Below are positions 1 to 9,437 of a DNA stretch of 64,000 bases, one piece after another; position 1 is the first letter of the stretch, and every line of letters begins with the position of its first letter. Location: the NCBI GenBank assembly GCA_021464415.1, contig CM038470.1, positions 34,714,099 through 34,778,098 of the forward strand, in the 5' to 3' direction. The notes beneath the pieces are model-generated. The model was not told where the DNA came from and did not search any database. It was given only the letters and a program-made list of their open reading frames with translations. Origin of the DNA: Lonicera japonica. Its lineage: Eukaryota > Streptophyta > Magnoliopsida > Dipsacales > Caprifoliaceae. A program made the translations under genes and the position numbers.

Positions 1-854
1 TACCATTGAAAAAGTGATTTTGGATGGGTTAATGAAATTCTTTGGTGTTGGCTTTGGATTATTGTTGGCTCCTTTAAAACGATATTCTGGATTTGTTCAT
101 GGCTTGATGAGTAGCTTGATGGTGTAGGCGAAGTAGGTCTGATGCGTAGGTATGGACCAGGCTGATCGGTGTCTGAGATATACCCCATTTCTTCCAACTG
201 ATTCTTTTGCTTAAAGACCACCTTTTCTAAGCGAAATATTTCCTCATGCAGCTTTACTGTCTCTTTAGCGAAATAATCCCTCTAAATTTCCATAGCATCT
301 TTCTCCTTTCTCAACTGCTCAATGATCTGGTCTTGATTCTTTTGTTTTGATTTCGATAAAGGTCTTTCAAGTTCTTCTTTGGTAGCCCCGTTTGACGATT
401 CAGCTGTGCATCCTTTGACCAACTTGTCCAATATGGCACGAGTGTTTTGGTAGTTAGCTGAGAGCGTGGTCACATTTTGATTCAGATTCAACAACATCCG
501 GTACACATCCTCGGGGTTAGGTAACGGAGCATTCATGTTTTCACTCGTACTAGCCAGGTTTGGATCGGCATTGAGAGATGGGGTGTGATGCAGCGGCTGA
601 CCCCCAGCGGTATTGTTCTGTGGCATTCCCGGGTTTGGGTAAAACGGACCGGGCGGCGGATCCGCTGCACTGTTGTATTGGTTGTTCCCACTTCGATTCG
701 GAGTATTCTGATCCATATTGCCAACTGAGTCTGGTCTGATGAGTCTACCGGTGCTATCTCTTCCGGCCCACGCAGAGGCCAGTGTGAATGTCTGATTCGG
801 AAAAAAGGACAAATTCGATAGTGCACATTCCCCCGAAAAACAACAATATATCAA
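1..854 (-). pseudogene. Ty3/gypsy gag, N-terminal part (family A), runs off window
   Basis: This is the start of a capsid (gag) polyprotein of a Tat/Ogre-like Ty3/gypsy element, read leftwards and cut by the window edge. The motif WAGRDSTGRLIRP near residue 30 matches WAGRDHTGRLVRP in the gag of element D at about 59000, which is the main reason for the call. A Pro/Asn/Gln-rich stretch follows, then a Lys/Glu-rich, probably coiled-coil segment. An in-frame TAG at 282-284 stops the frame; reading continues in the same frame (RDYFAKETVKLHEE) to position 1, so this looks like a point mutation. The initiating ATG is uncertain: 854 is the upstream limit, and the ATG near 714 (MDQNTPN) is the other candidate. 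The capsid core and zinc knuckle lie outside the window. Confidence 0.75.
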
Positions 855-1833
855 TTAGAACTTGCCGGACTCTATCCAGAAATACATCGATCGGGACAAA
901 AAAAAACACACAAAAGATTTTCTTTATGTGAGATCAAAAACAGACCGACGGCAACAACTTGAGAGTCCTGTATAGAGATAGGGTAGGAAAAGAATTCCAT
1001 GGGTTCCCTGATCGTCTATAGTTTTGAAAACCATTTCAAAAAAAAAAAGAGCTTTTAGAAAAAAAAAATCTTTTGAAGACTACGGGAGGCTCTCTCTTCA
1101 TGAGTTGTTTTATTCATGTAATCAGCATTAGGAAAATTACGAAGATTCAGTCCTCGTAAATTTTTACGGCGAAGGTCGGACAGCCTCCGGCCGTACCTGT
1201 CGAAACCATCATAGTATAAATGGCAGGGCCTCGGCTGGTTTAGATTCTCACGACTGTCGGTCATTAAAACGACGCTAATATCTTTGTGTTCTAGGCTGAC
1301 TCTCCTATATGCAAGCGTGGCTGAAGAGGGTAAGGTTTAAGGCTCCCTCCTATTTGGCAGGTCTTACTATATACCTCAAGAGCACAGGTACGTGTAAGGA
1401 CCTTTTGATATACATCCTGGGTACGTGAGTGTTCTCGTCACTCGATATACCTCGGTAAGTACTTGGCCAAGGAGAGTGGTCCCAGGCGCTTTTGGCTAGT
1501 GTAGACCCGCAAGTCCACGGCCTAGTCACGACTCTGGTCCCGAGGTTGATAGGGTAAATTCACACTCGCGAAAATGCATGATAGGACGTGAGTGTGTGCA
1601 AAATAACAATCTGGCAGTTCATTATTGATCAATGCTTTAGGGTTTGTTACAGTATTTTACCCAATTTTAATTATGAAAAAGATTTTTCCTTACATAATTA
1701 GCAAATAAATGCATCAGGGCATCCACCTAGGTCGCTTCTATGTTATCCTAGAACTAAGGCTTGCAACCCTATATCTAATAAATAACAGGAATTAAATATA
1801 TGATCCATTATACAATAGCTTAGTTCTCGACCC
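855..1833 (-). other. Untranslated leader of family A element, with conserved block
   Basis: No gene is seen between the primer-binding site and gag. About 1300-1500 is clearly related to the leaders of element B (35778-35950) and element D (58590-58800), and shares the exact string CGAGGTATATCGAGTGACGA, although the LTRs of the families differ. A conserved non-coding leader is where packaging or dimerisation signals would lie; that role is inference. Confidence 0.7.
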
Positions 1834-1851
1834 TCCCCAGCAGAGTCGCCA
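1834..1851 (-). other. Primer-binding site, tRNA-Arg-like
   Basis: On the minus strand this reads TGGCGACTCTGCTGGGGA, one base after the LTR end. It resembles the 3' end of plant tRNA-Arg with a few mismatches, the primer reported for Ogre-type elements. It fixes the minus orientation of this LTR. Confidence 0.85.
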
Positions 1852-1852
1852 C

Positions 1853-3009
1853 TGTGAGAATCCGGACCCGCGCGAGACCCGAGAGAAGAAAAAAGGGTCC
1901 TCATTCTTGGTTTTCTTAAAAAAACGTGTTTTGTAGAGTCGCCAGTTTGTTTTACGAGAAAACAAACAAAAGGTCGTACGAAGGATAATTCGAAAATGAA
2001 CTATCTTTCATACGTTTAAAAGCAGAGATTGAAAATTTACTTTGCTAGGGTTCGGGAACTACGTTACGAATTGGGAAGGTGTTAGGCACCCAATTCGCCC
2101 TTTCGGTCTCTTAATGGATCATGTATCTAATTCCTATTTTAGATATCTTGCAAGTAGTTCGAATGGTTTTCAGAATAGTCCTTTCCGGATAGATTTAGTT
2201 TAAAACAATATTTTGAAATCAGACTCGAGCTTTGCGAGCGCCTACGTATTCATTCGTAGAATGAAATCAGAGTCTCGTAGTTCCTTTCTTTTGGAAACTG
2301 TTTTTGTATTTTTGTTTGTTTTGAAAACGTGTCAAAACGGATTTTAGGTTTCTTGTAAAACTTATAAAGGATTTGTTTTGAAAGCAGTGAACTTCTTTGC
2401 AAGTTATCTAATTTTCTGTATTAAAACGAATTTAAATGCAGTATTGAAATTAAGGATGGTTGTAGAAAGACGTACCTGATGCGTCTGAAGAAGAAATAAG
2501 AGCCTCGCCTAGTTGCCTTGCTTGCTTCCTTCTCTCTCTCTAAAACTTTCTCTGTCTAGATTTTCTCTCTCTAAAACTTTCTCTCTCTAGAAATTCTCTC
2601 TCTAGAAATTCTCTAAAATGACTCTCTAAAGATTTTGACATAGTTTCTACTTACTAAAAACACTAATGAGTGTTGATCCTTTAAAATGGGAGCCCAAAGG
2701 TCCTATTTATAGGGAAAAAACTGCCAAAAACGCTCCAAAAGAGGCCAACCGCAGGGGGTAGCCGCAGGGCGTGCGACAGGGGGTAGCCGCAGGGCGTGCG
2801 GCTGGGGCGTGCGGCTGGGTCGTGCGGGCAAGAATTCCCGTCCTAGTAAGCGAAGAGGCAACCAAGGTTATATCAGACTCCCAACGCGACCGAAAATGGA
2901 GTCTTTCCTATCGGTCTTCTATATGCATGATAACAAAACACAAAAACGCAAGATGCTTGTTTTAAGAAAACCAGTGTTCACACGAGAGTCGTGGATTGGG
3001 GTGTTCACA
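1853..3009 (-). mobile_element. LTR of family A (left copy)
   Basis: On the minus strand the LTR runs from TGTGAACACCCC (3009) to CGGATTCTCACA (1853). A TATA box (CTATAAATAG on the minus strand, 2703-2712) lies downstream of a GC-rich block (2740-2830) with repeated AGCCGCAGGGCGTGCG units. A pyrimidine-rich CTCTCT stretch at 2520-2640 marks the probable start of the transcript. This LTR is flanked on one side by a primer site and gag and on the other by a PPT-like GAGAGGGTC and the 3' region. It is therefore shared by two element copies in tandem or is a recombinant. The right copy at 11869 has a longer GC-rich block. Confidence 0.88.
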
Positions 3010-3436
3010 GACCCTCTCGTCCCGGAATTCTTGTTGGCAAGAATTCAGGGATGATAAGAAGACAACGATCTATGATTCTCGAGTGAATCTCCATGCGATG
3101 ACGATTGAATCAGAATGTACCCTTTCTGGCATGCGGATTTTTTTGTGCTTCAGGTGATGCAACCCAAAATTGCCCCTTGCCTTTTGGCCGGGCGACACGA
3201 TACATCAATCTTTTCATCAGTCCACCCTCAGCGGTATGTTACCCTCAGTTGGCACACCACCCTCAGTGTTTATGCCTTGATGTGAGAAGTTTCGATATTT
3301 CGTTGGGTCCAAATGATCGTATCGGAGAAGTGCTTCAATGGTTTCCCTTTCCTTAGGGAAAAGTGAAAGAGTGTTTCAGGTTTTGTGATATATCCCTTCA
3401 TGGGGATCAGGAGCAAGAAGAAATCAATATCTTTTG

Positions 3437-4965
3437 AAGAATTTGAAAAGTCCCATCGTGGGGAGTGTGGGGACAAAGTTATTCCCTTTATGGGGAATGC
3501 ACGGTAAAGGTTATTTCCCTTCGTGGGGAAAGGGGATCGGAAGAAATTCCCATCGTGGGGAATGCGAAGAATTCCTAACTCTGAGGAATCCGAGAAAATT
3601 CCCTTCTTGGGGAACAGGCGGTAAAGGTTATTTCCCTTCGTGGGGAAAGGGGATCGGAAGAAATTCCCATCGTGGGGAATGCGAAGAATTCCTAACTCTG
3701 AGGAATCCGCGAAAATTCCCTTCGTGGGGAACACGTGGAGTCGTTATTTCCCTTCGTGGGGAAAGGGGTTTCGGAAAAATTCCCATCGTGGGGAATGCGA
3801 AGAATTCCTAACTCTGAGGAATCCGAAAAAATTCCCTTCGTGGGGAACACGTGATGTCGTTATTTCCCTTCATGGGGAAAGGGGTTTCGAAAAAATTCCC
3901 ATCGTGGGGAATGCGAAGAATTCCTAACTCTGAAGAATTCGGGGAATTCCCATCTTGGGGAACGTACGGTAAGTGTTATTTCCCATCGTGGGGAAAGGGA
4001 AACGGATAAAATTCCCATCGTGGGGAACGCGAAGAATTCTTACTTAAAGAATTCGGGAAATTCCCATCTTGGGGAACATGCGGTAAGTGTTATTTCCCAT
4101 CGTGGGGAAAAGGAAACGGATAAAATTCCCATCGTGGGGAACGCGAAGAATTCTTACTTAAAGAATTCGGGAAATTCCCATCTTGGGGAACGTGCGGTAA
4201 GTGTTATTTCCCATCGTGGGGAAAGGAAAACGGATAAAATTCCCATCGTGGGGAATGCGAAGAATTCTTACTAAAAGAATTCGGGAAATTCCCATCTTGG
4301 GGAACGTGCGGTAAGTGTTATTTCCCATCGTGGGGAAAGGGAAACGGATAAAATTCCCATCGTGGGGAACGCGAAGAATTCTTACATAAAGAATTCGGGA
4401 AATTCCCATCTTGGGGAACGTGCGGTAAGTGTTATTTCCCATCGTGGGGAAAGGGAAACGGATAAAATTCCCATCGTGGGGAACGCGAAGAATTCTTACT
4501 TAAAGAATTCGGGAAATTCCCATCTTGGGGAACGTGCGGTAAGTGTTATTTCCCATCGTGGGGAAAAGGAAACGGATAAAATTCCCATCGTGGGGAACGC
4601 GAAGAATTCTTACTTAAAGAATTCGAGAAATTCCCATCTTGGGGAACGTGCGGTAAGTGTTATTTCCCATCGTGGGGAAAGGAAAACGGATAAAATTCCC
4701 ATCGTGGGGAATGCGAAGAATTCTTACTTAAAGAATTCGGGAAATTCCCATCTTGGGGAACGTGCGGTAAGTGTTATTTCCCATCGTGGGGAAAGGGAAA
4801 CGGATAAAATTCCCATCGTGGGGAACGCGAAGAATTCTTACTTAAAGAATTCGGGAAATTCCCATCTTGGGGAACGTGCGGTAAGTGTTATTTCCCATCG
4901 TGGGGAACGCGAAGAATTCTTACTTAAAGAATTCGGGAAATTCCCATCTTGGGGAACGTTGCCAT
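3437..4965 (+). repeat. Tandem array, 114-bp units with TTCCC-N5-GGGGAA palindromes
   Basis: Units recur every 114 bp (AACGGATAAA at 4001, 4115, 4229, 4343, 4457, 4571, 4685, 4799). Related units of roughly 120 bp precede them (3500-3960). Each 114-bp unit holds three quasi-palindromes such as TTCCCATCGTGGGGAA and an EcoRI-type GAATTC pair. Because 114 is a multiple of three, the array stays open in several frames. I regard it as non-coding. It lies in the 3' region of the element next to the LTR. Confidence 0.9.
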
Positions 4966-5751
4966 GGTTATTCAGACACTGCTTTGTTGATTTAAGAATA
5001 ATATGCTAGAGAGAACTGCTTCGCAAGTTGGAGTGTCTTTCTTTCCCATTCCTTTCTACCCTCATTTTTGACCTTTGGCTTTATCGGGAGTCGAAATTTT
5101 GGATCAACTTTTCCTAAAATAGTCGAACCGTTGTGCAAGGTTTTGGGATCTGACATTTCTCTACCCTCAGCCTTCCTCTCTTCGGTCATGGGGATAGAAT
5201 TTCGCTTGGATGTCTCAATTATCCTTAAACTACCCTCTGATTTTTTCTACAGGAAAGATGCTGGTCCTGTATCGTTTTCTGTTTTTCGATACCCTTATTG
5301 CTCCCTCTTTTGATTATCCGGCCTCTTCATTTTGGGCTTTCGGACTTTCCTTGCCTTTTTATTTCTTGGCTTTTTCCAAAACAGGAGCCTTACTCACCTA
5401 AGATGTAGCCCTCCGCCTTTTGGCACAGCTGTCACTCTTAGTGTGGCTCTCCCTGTTGATTTTCTTCATTTCTGTTTTTCTCACTTTTTCTCTCTTGGAC
5501 CAACGGGATTTTACCCTTTTCTACTATTTCAATTTTTTCTGGTACCCGATTCTTCTTTTACACCTTCCCTGTTTATCAATCAGATTCGAGCCTTCCTGAT
5601 AATAGATCGATCCTTTTTGAATTTCGGTTCCTCCACGGACTTTTGGAATGTCAAACTTCGGGCATTGATCAGTCATCTCGTGCGTGTGTGTGAGTCTTGG
5701 TCCTCTTGTGTTGAAAAAAGGTTGATTCAGAACTTGTCTTGCTCCTCTCTC
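4966..5751 (-). other. 3' non-coding region of family A element
   Basis: No gene is seen. The stretch is the mirror of 9438-10220 and is T-rich on the plus strand. Open frames here are short, and equivalent frames are open in the other arm only because the arms are near-identical. Confidence 0.6.
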
Positions 5752-5760
5752 TCTTTTTCT

Positions 5761-5788
5761 TTTTTTTTTTTTTTTTTTTTTCTCTCGG

Positions 5789-5827
<39 letters not shown>
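5761..5827. repeat. Poly(T) followed by poly(A) tract
   Basis: About twenty T, a short CTCTCGGAATT spacer, then more than thirty A. It marks the junction between the left inverted-repeat arm and the PMD gene. The right arm begins beside another A-tract at 9422-9438. Such tracts are prone to slippage and may mark the rearrangement point. Confidence 0.9.
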
Positions 5828-5828
<1 letters not shown>

Positions 5829-5888
5829 ATAACTTAAAGTAACTACTTAAATTAAAATTGTTTTTTCTAAACCTAAACCATCGAACCA

Positions 5889-8800
5889 TCAACGCTGAGG
5901 CGAAGGAGGAGGATCCATCGTACGCGGCCGCTTCGCTTCCGTCTTTCCCGCGCCCTCCGCCGGACTCTCCGAGATCGTACGACCCTCGCCATGAGGAGAA
6001 GGACCAAGACGGGATGTACGCCTCGACTGCTGAACCGACTGAGACGGCGCCGCCGACCGAGACCGTGACCGAGAGGGGTGATAGGTGGCAGTCGTATCGC
6101 CCGCCAAGCGCCTGCTGTACCGCCCCATGTACTCCACCGGGAAAGGAGCTGCAAACGTCAGCAGTCCGTACATGTTGAAGTAGCTCTTCAGCAACTCAGG
6201 TACCTCGCGAAGTAGGAACGAACCTCTCTGCCAAAACCAAAATTACCAATCAGTAACATTCATAAGTCGAATATACTCAACTGTTTAAAAGAAACCTTAC
6301 CTCCTCGCCCGAGACGTGTGCTAGGGCCCCCATCCGTTCATCGCCCTCAGGTATGTCAGGGATCCGGTATTGCTTGGGTAGACCGAAATCCAAGTAAGGG
6401 ATATCCCGAGGGTACTCCGGGATCGAGTACGACGCCAACGCTCCACCCTCAGGAGCCTGTGACGAACCAGCTCCACCAGCGCCGCCTACCGTGGGTATGT
6501 CCTCCCCGGTGTCCTCTCCCATCTCCGACTCGAGTGCCACCGCCTTCCCTTTCCCTTTATCACCGCCCTCACCGGCTAGGGTCTGACCGATGCCCGCCTC
6601 CACTCCCAGCTGGACCTCCCTCTCTCGTAACTCCCGGAAGACTATGCCGCGAGCCGCTCCTGAGGAAGGGGTAGACAACGAGTATGGCCTCAACCCCACT
6701 GATCCAGCACCTGGCGACCCCACGGGTGTGCGCAGCAACGGCGAGAAGGATACGTGCTGAGCCCAATCCATATCGCCGGACCCATAGACAGGCGATGATC
6801 CTGACATCGACCCGCGTCCCCCGGGTGTCTGCGCCGACTCCAGCATTTGCCGTATATCCTCTGACGACAACTGGGGTGTCCTCCCCCCCATCGACGGTGG
6901 AATAGGTGGCCTCGATACGGGACTCCGACCTCCCAATGGACTCCTCCCGCCCCTCGTAGCCCTACCTCGTCCAGGCGAGACCGCAGCAGCCGGCCCCTCG
7001 ACCCCTACTCCGCCTGACCCAACTGGGGGCGACCCACCATTGCCTCCTCCCAAGGGCACCTCCTCCGACCCCCCTTCGTCCTCCTCCTCCTCCTCCTCCA
7101 CAGGCTGCGGCTCCTCATCCCTCTCGCCATGCGGATCCTCATCGTCCGAATCCGCAATCCCCTTAGCCCTCCGGTTCGGCGCAGGGGCAGACTGATGTGG
7201 GACCCTCTGTGAAATGTAGAGCTGCCCCCGGATGAACAACGGATCTCCCCCGATAGCAGCATACCTCGCGTATATCACTCTGCCGCGCACCCCCCTCATC
7301 TCTCGCATCAAGTAGCGGTGCGCGAAGGTCCCATACTCTCCCTCAACTAGCAAATCCTCCATCGGGACGCCTCCCATGAACGCAGCCCGCTCCTCTCCAA
7401 ATAGCGTGCCCGACCGCCTCATTGCCGCTGGAGGCTAGGCCGGAACTCTGAATCCCAACCCGGGAGTGTGCTACCGCACCACGCGCTCCCTCAGGTAGAA
7501 AGCTGCCCCGTACTCGTGCAGGAACAATCGCCTCGAACGAGCCGCCACCAACGCATCCGCATACCCCCACTACTGCGTCACAAATGCGGGCCATGGGCTC
7601 CACTGCACCTGCCACATCAAACATACGCTAATAAATAACTCAACTTTCTTTTTCAAATATAATTAAAATTTTAGTTAAGTCAATCTCATACCCGGTCTAG
7701 CTGGAGGCCTGAGACGTCGCCCGCACTGACGTCCGGGGTCAGATACCGATACACCCCAACTATGTTCCCGCTGTAATACCGTCTGAAGAGCGGGAACTCA
7801 TCTGCGAAGGTCGGGTGCAGATGGATCTGACCAATACCCTGATGGGTATGCGCAATGAACCACATCTGTCACAAATTATCACAATTAATAGAACCGTCAG
7901 TTTTTATATAATAATCACATGGTTTTCTCGTAAAAAGATAAATGAGTTTTTAACTTAAATAATTACCTCCCAAAGCGTGACCAGTCCGCGATGGTTGAGC
8001 TCCATGTGCCGGCACACCAAATCCATCGACTCATACAACACCGCCAATACATAACCTCCCCAGGCAAATGTGTACAGCTGGTCGAAGAATCGCAGATAAG
8101 GCAGCCACCATAGCCGTAGGTTGTCGTCGCCCCGTGAATAGAAGAAGTCGTGAATCAATAGCAATAGGAAGCACCGAGATAGTTGTCGGACCTCCTGTCG
8201 TGTCATCGGTCCGTCCCCAAACCTCTCGCTCTCCGCCTCGATGTGATGCACCATCGCAGTGTAGGGTATCCCATCTACCACGATCCGACTCGGTCTCCAA
8301 CCCAGTGCCACTCCCATCCCGTCTAATGTAACTCGCAACCGAGGGTTGGGCGACAGAGCCTCTCCTCCAAAGGGCAGTCCCGTCAGCACGAACACGTCCT
8401 CCGGGGTCAGCGTCATCTCGCCCCAACTCCAATGGAAGGTATGCGTCGTATCCCACCATCTCTCCCCCAGTACTGTCGGCAAACTCACCGATCGTTGGAA
8501 ATCTCCGCCAGGCAGCACCTCGATGAATCGTCCGAACGGGGTCGCACTCAAATAGGCCCTCACCAACGGGGGTAGCTGATCTCGTAGCTCGGGAGCGGCA
8601 CGCGTGATACCACGGCAACGTCCACTCCTCTGCCACATCACATGTGTTAAAAATTTTTTAAGCTAATACTGGCTAATACATGTTTTAAGAAAAATATAAG
8701 CTATGTTAAGTATTTTTTTTTATGGCAAGTAATTATTAAATTTATCACATTTCATGCATATCATGTCATTGCATTCTTTTCGAAAAATCACATCATGTAA

Positions 8801-9129
8801 ATACTAAAAAAATTAAAATATACCCGAGTACGGCGCCGGATCTCGTGTGCGGCAGGCTCCATTAGCAGCCACTCCCGCCCCTCTCCCGGCGAGATCAAGG
8901 GCACATCACGGTACATCGCTCGCTGCAGCGACCCGTCTGCCCCCAGTGGCCCCTCCCAGGCCACCCCCTCCCAATCGTCGTGATGCCTCGCACAAACTAA
9001 TCGGCCGTCCATCATCGCTGTGATAGAGTCTATCTCATCGCCAGGGAGTAGCTCCGGCACCTCCCCGCCCTTCGGTGGGCCCCCCATCATCATGAAAACA
9101 AAAATCGATAGTAGCCTCGCAAACGCCAT
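5889..9129 (-). pseudogene. Plant mobile domain (PMD, MAIN-like) gene of family A, five exons
   Basis: PMD proteins (PF10536 family; MAIN/MAIL1 in Arabidopsis) are nuclear plant proteins often carried by transposons. Exons inferred from GT-AG sites and alignment to two other copies: 8824-9129, 7967-8629, 7692-7865, 6301-7608, 5889-6227. All junctions are phase 0. The coding length is about 929 codons. The PMD core is in exon 2 (motif ERWWDTTHTFHWSWGEMT, then a GLPFGG loop). Exon 4 is acidic, Pro/Gly/Ser-rich and probably disordered; exon 5 ends with a basic Arg/Ser-rich tail. In-frame TAG stops lie at 7570-7572, 7471-7473 and 7435-7437; the second is CAG in a sister copy. The start is the ATG at 9129, below a TATA box at 9237-9248. 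It is the best preserved of the three PMD copies in the window. Confidence 0.82.
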
Positions 9130-9236
9130 CACTCACTTTGTATAAGACACTCGCTAAAACTTTTTGAAAATTGGATATTTATATGCTAGAGAGAGAGATT
9201 GCAAGAAGAAGTGGTGAGAAATGAGTCAAACAGGCC

Positions 9237-9400
9237 ACTATTTATAGGAATAAGGAGCCAGCCGCAAGGTAGCCAGCCGTACGGCTGGCCCCCAACCATA
9301 CGGTTGCCTCCCAGCCGTACGGCTGGGGGGTCAAACCCTGCGGCTACCCCCAACCGCATGCTCCCAGCCGCACGCCCTGCGGCTACCCCGTGCGGCTACC
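9237..9400 (-). promoter_or_regulatory. Promoter of PMD gene A with CCAGCCGTACGGCTGG palindromes
   Basis: On the minus strand a TATA box (CCTATAAATAGTGG, 9237-9248) is preceded by two perfect 16-bp palindromes, CCAGCCGTACGGCTGG, at 9273-9288 and 9311-9326. A degenerate one (CAACCATACGGTTG) lies at 9293-9306. Centres are 19 bp apart. Further half-sites (AGCCGCACG, TGCGGCTAC) run to about 9400. The same half-sites fill the block upstream of the LTR TATA box in this family. Confidence 0.75.
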
Positions 9401-9437
9401 CTCATTTTTGACCAATTTGACCAAAAAAAAAAAAAAA

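Larger units (their letters stand above)
1853..5751 (-). repeat. Left arm of a large inverted repeat
   Basis: This arm (LTR plus 3' region) is the reverse complement of 9438-13157. Long stretches are essentially identical; for example the 83-codon open frame at 3105-3356 translates the same as the one at 11522-11773 on the other strand. The arms differ in the number of 114-bp units and in the length of the GC-rich LTR block. Similarity ends at GGAG next to homopolymer tracts in both arms. Confidence 0.9.

Noticed and set aside
1834..1851. tRNA gene at the primer-binding sites
   Set aside because: Only 18 bases match a tRNA 3' end. No cloverleaf is present; the position next to the LTR explains it.
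2520..2640. CTCTCT-rich stretch as an independent microsatellite
   Set aside because: It is at the same position in both family A LTRs, downstream of the TATA box, so it is the normal pyrimidine-rich start of the LTR transcript.
3270..3734. 154-codon minus-strand frame (and its mirror at 11144-11608) as a gene
   Set aside because: Mostly translated repeat units. It is present twice only because the arms are near-identical, and no known domain is seen.
4362..5009. Long open frame through the 114-bp repeats (and 10194-10859 on the other strand) as a repeat protein
   Set aside because: Openness follows from a unit length divisible by three. Other frames and the opposite strand are also open, and there is no promoter or non-repeat domain.
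5761..5827. Poly(A) tract as the tail of a LINE, SINE or processed pseudogene
   Set aside because: The adjacent PMD gene keeps introns, no target duplication or LINE/SINE body is seen, and poly(T) and poly(A) lie side by side at a rearrangement joint.
6277..7422. Exon 4 of PMD A as an independent 381-residue gene
   Set aside because: It is bounded by splice signals that match copies B and C and is in phase with the neighbouring exons.
5889..9129. PMD gene as a resident host gene (MAIN/MAIL1)
   Set aside because: All three copies lie at the same place inside retroelements, with matching 3' regions and LTR-related promoter motifs.
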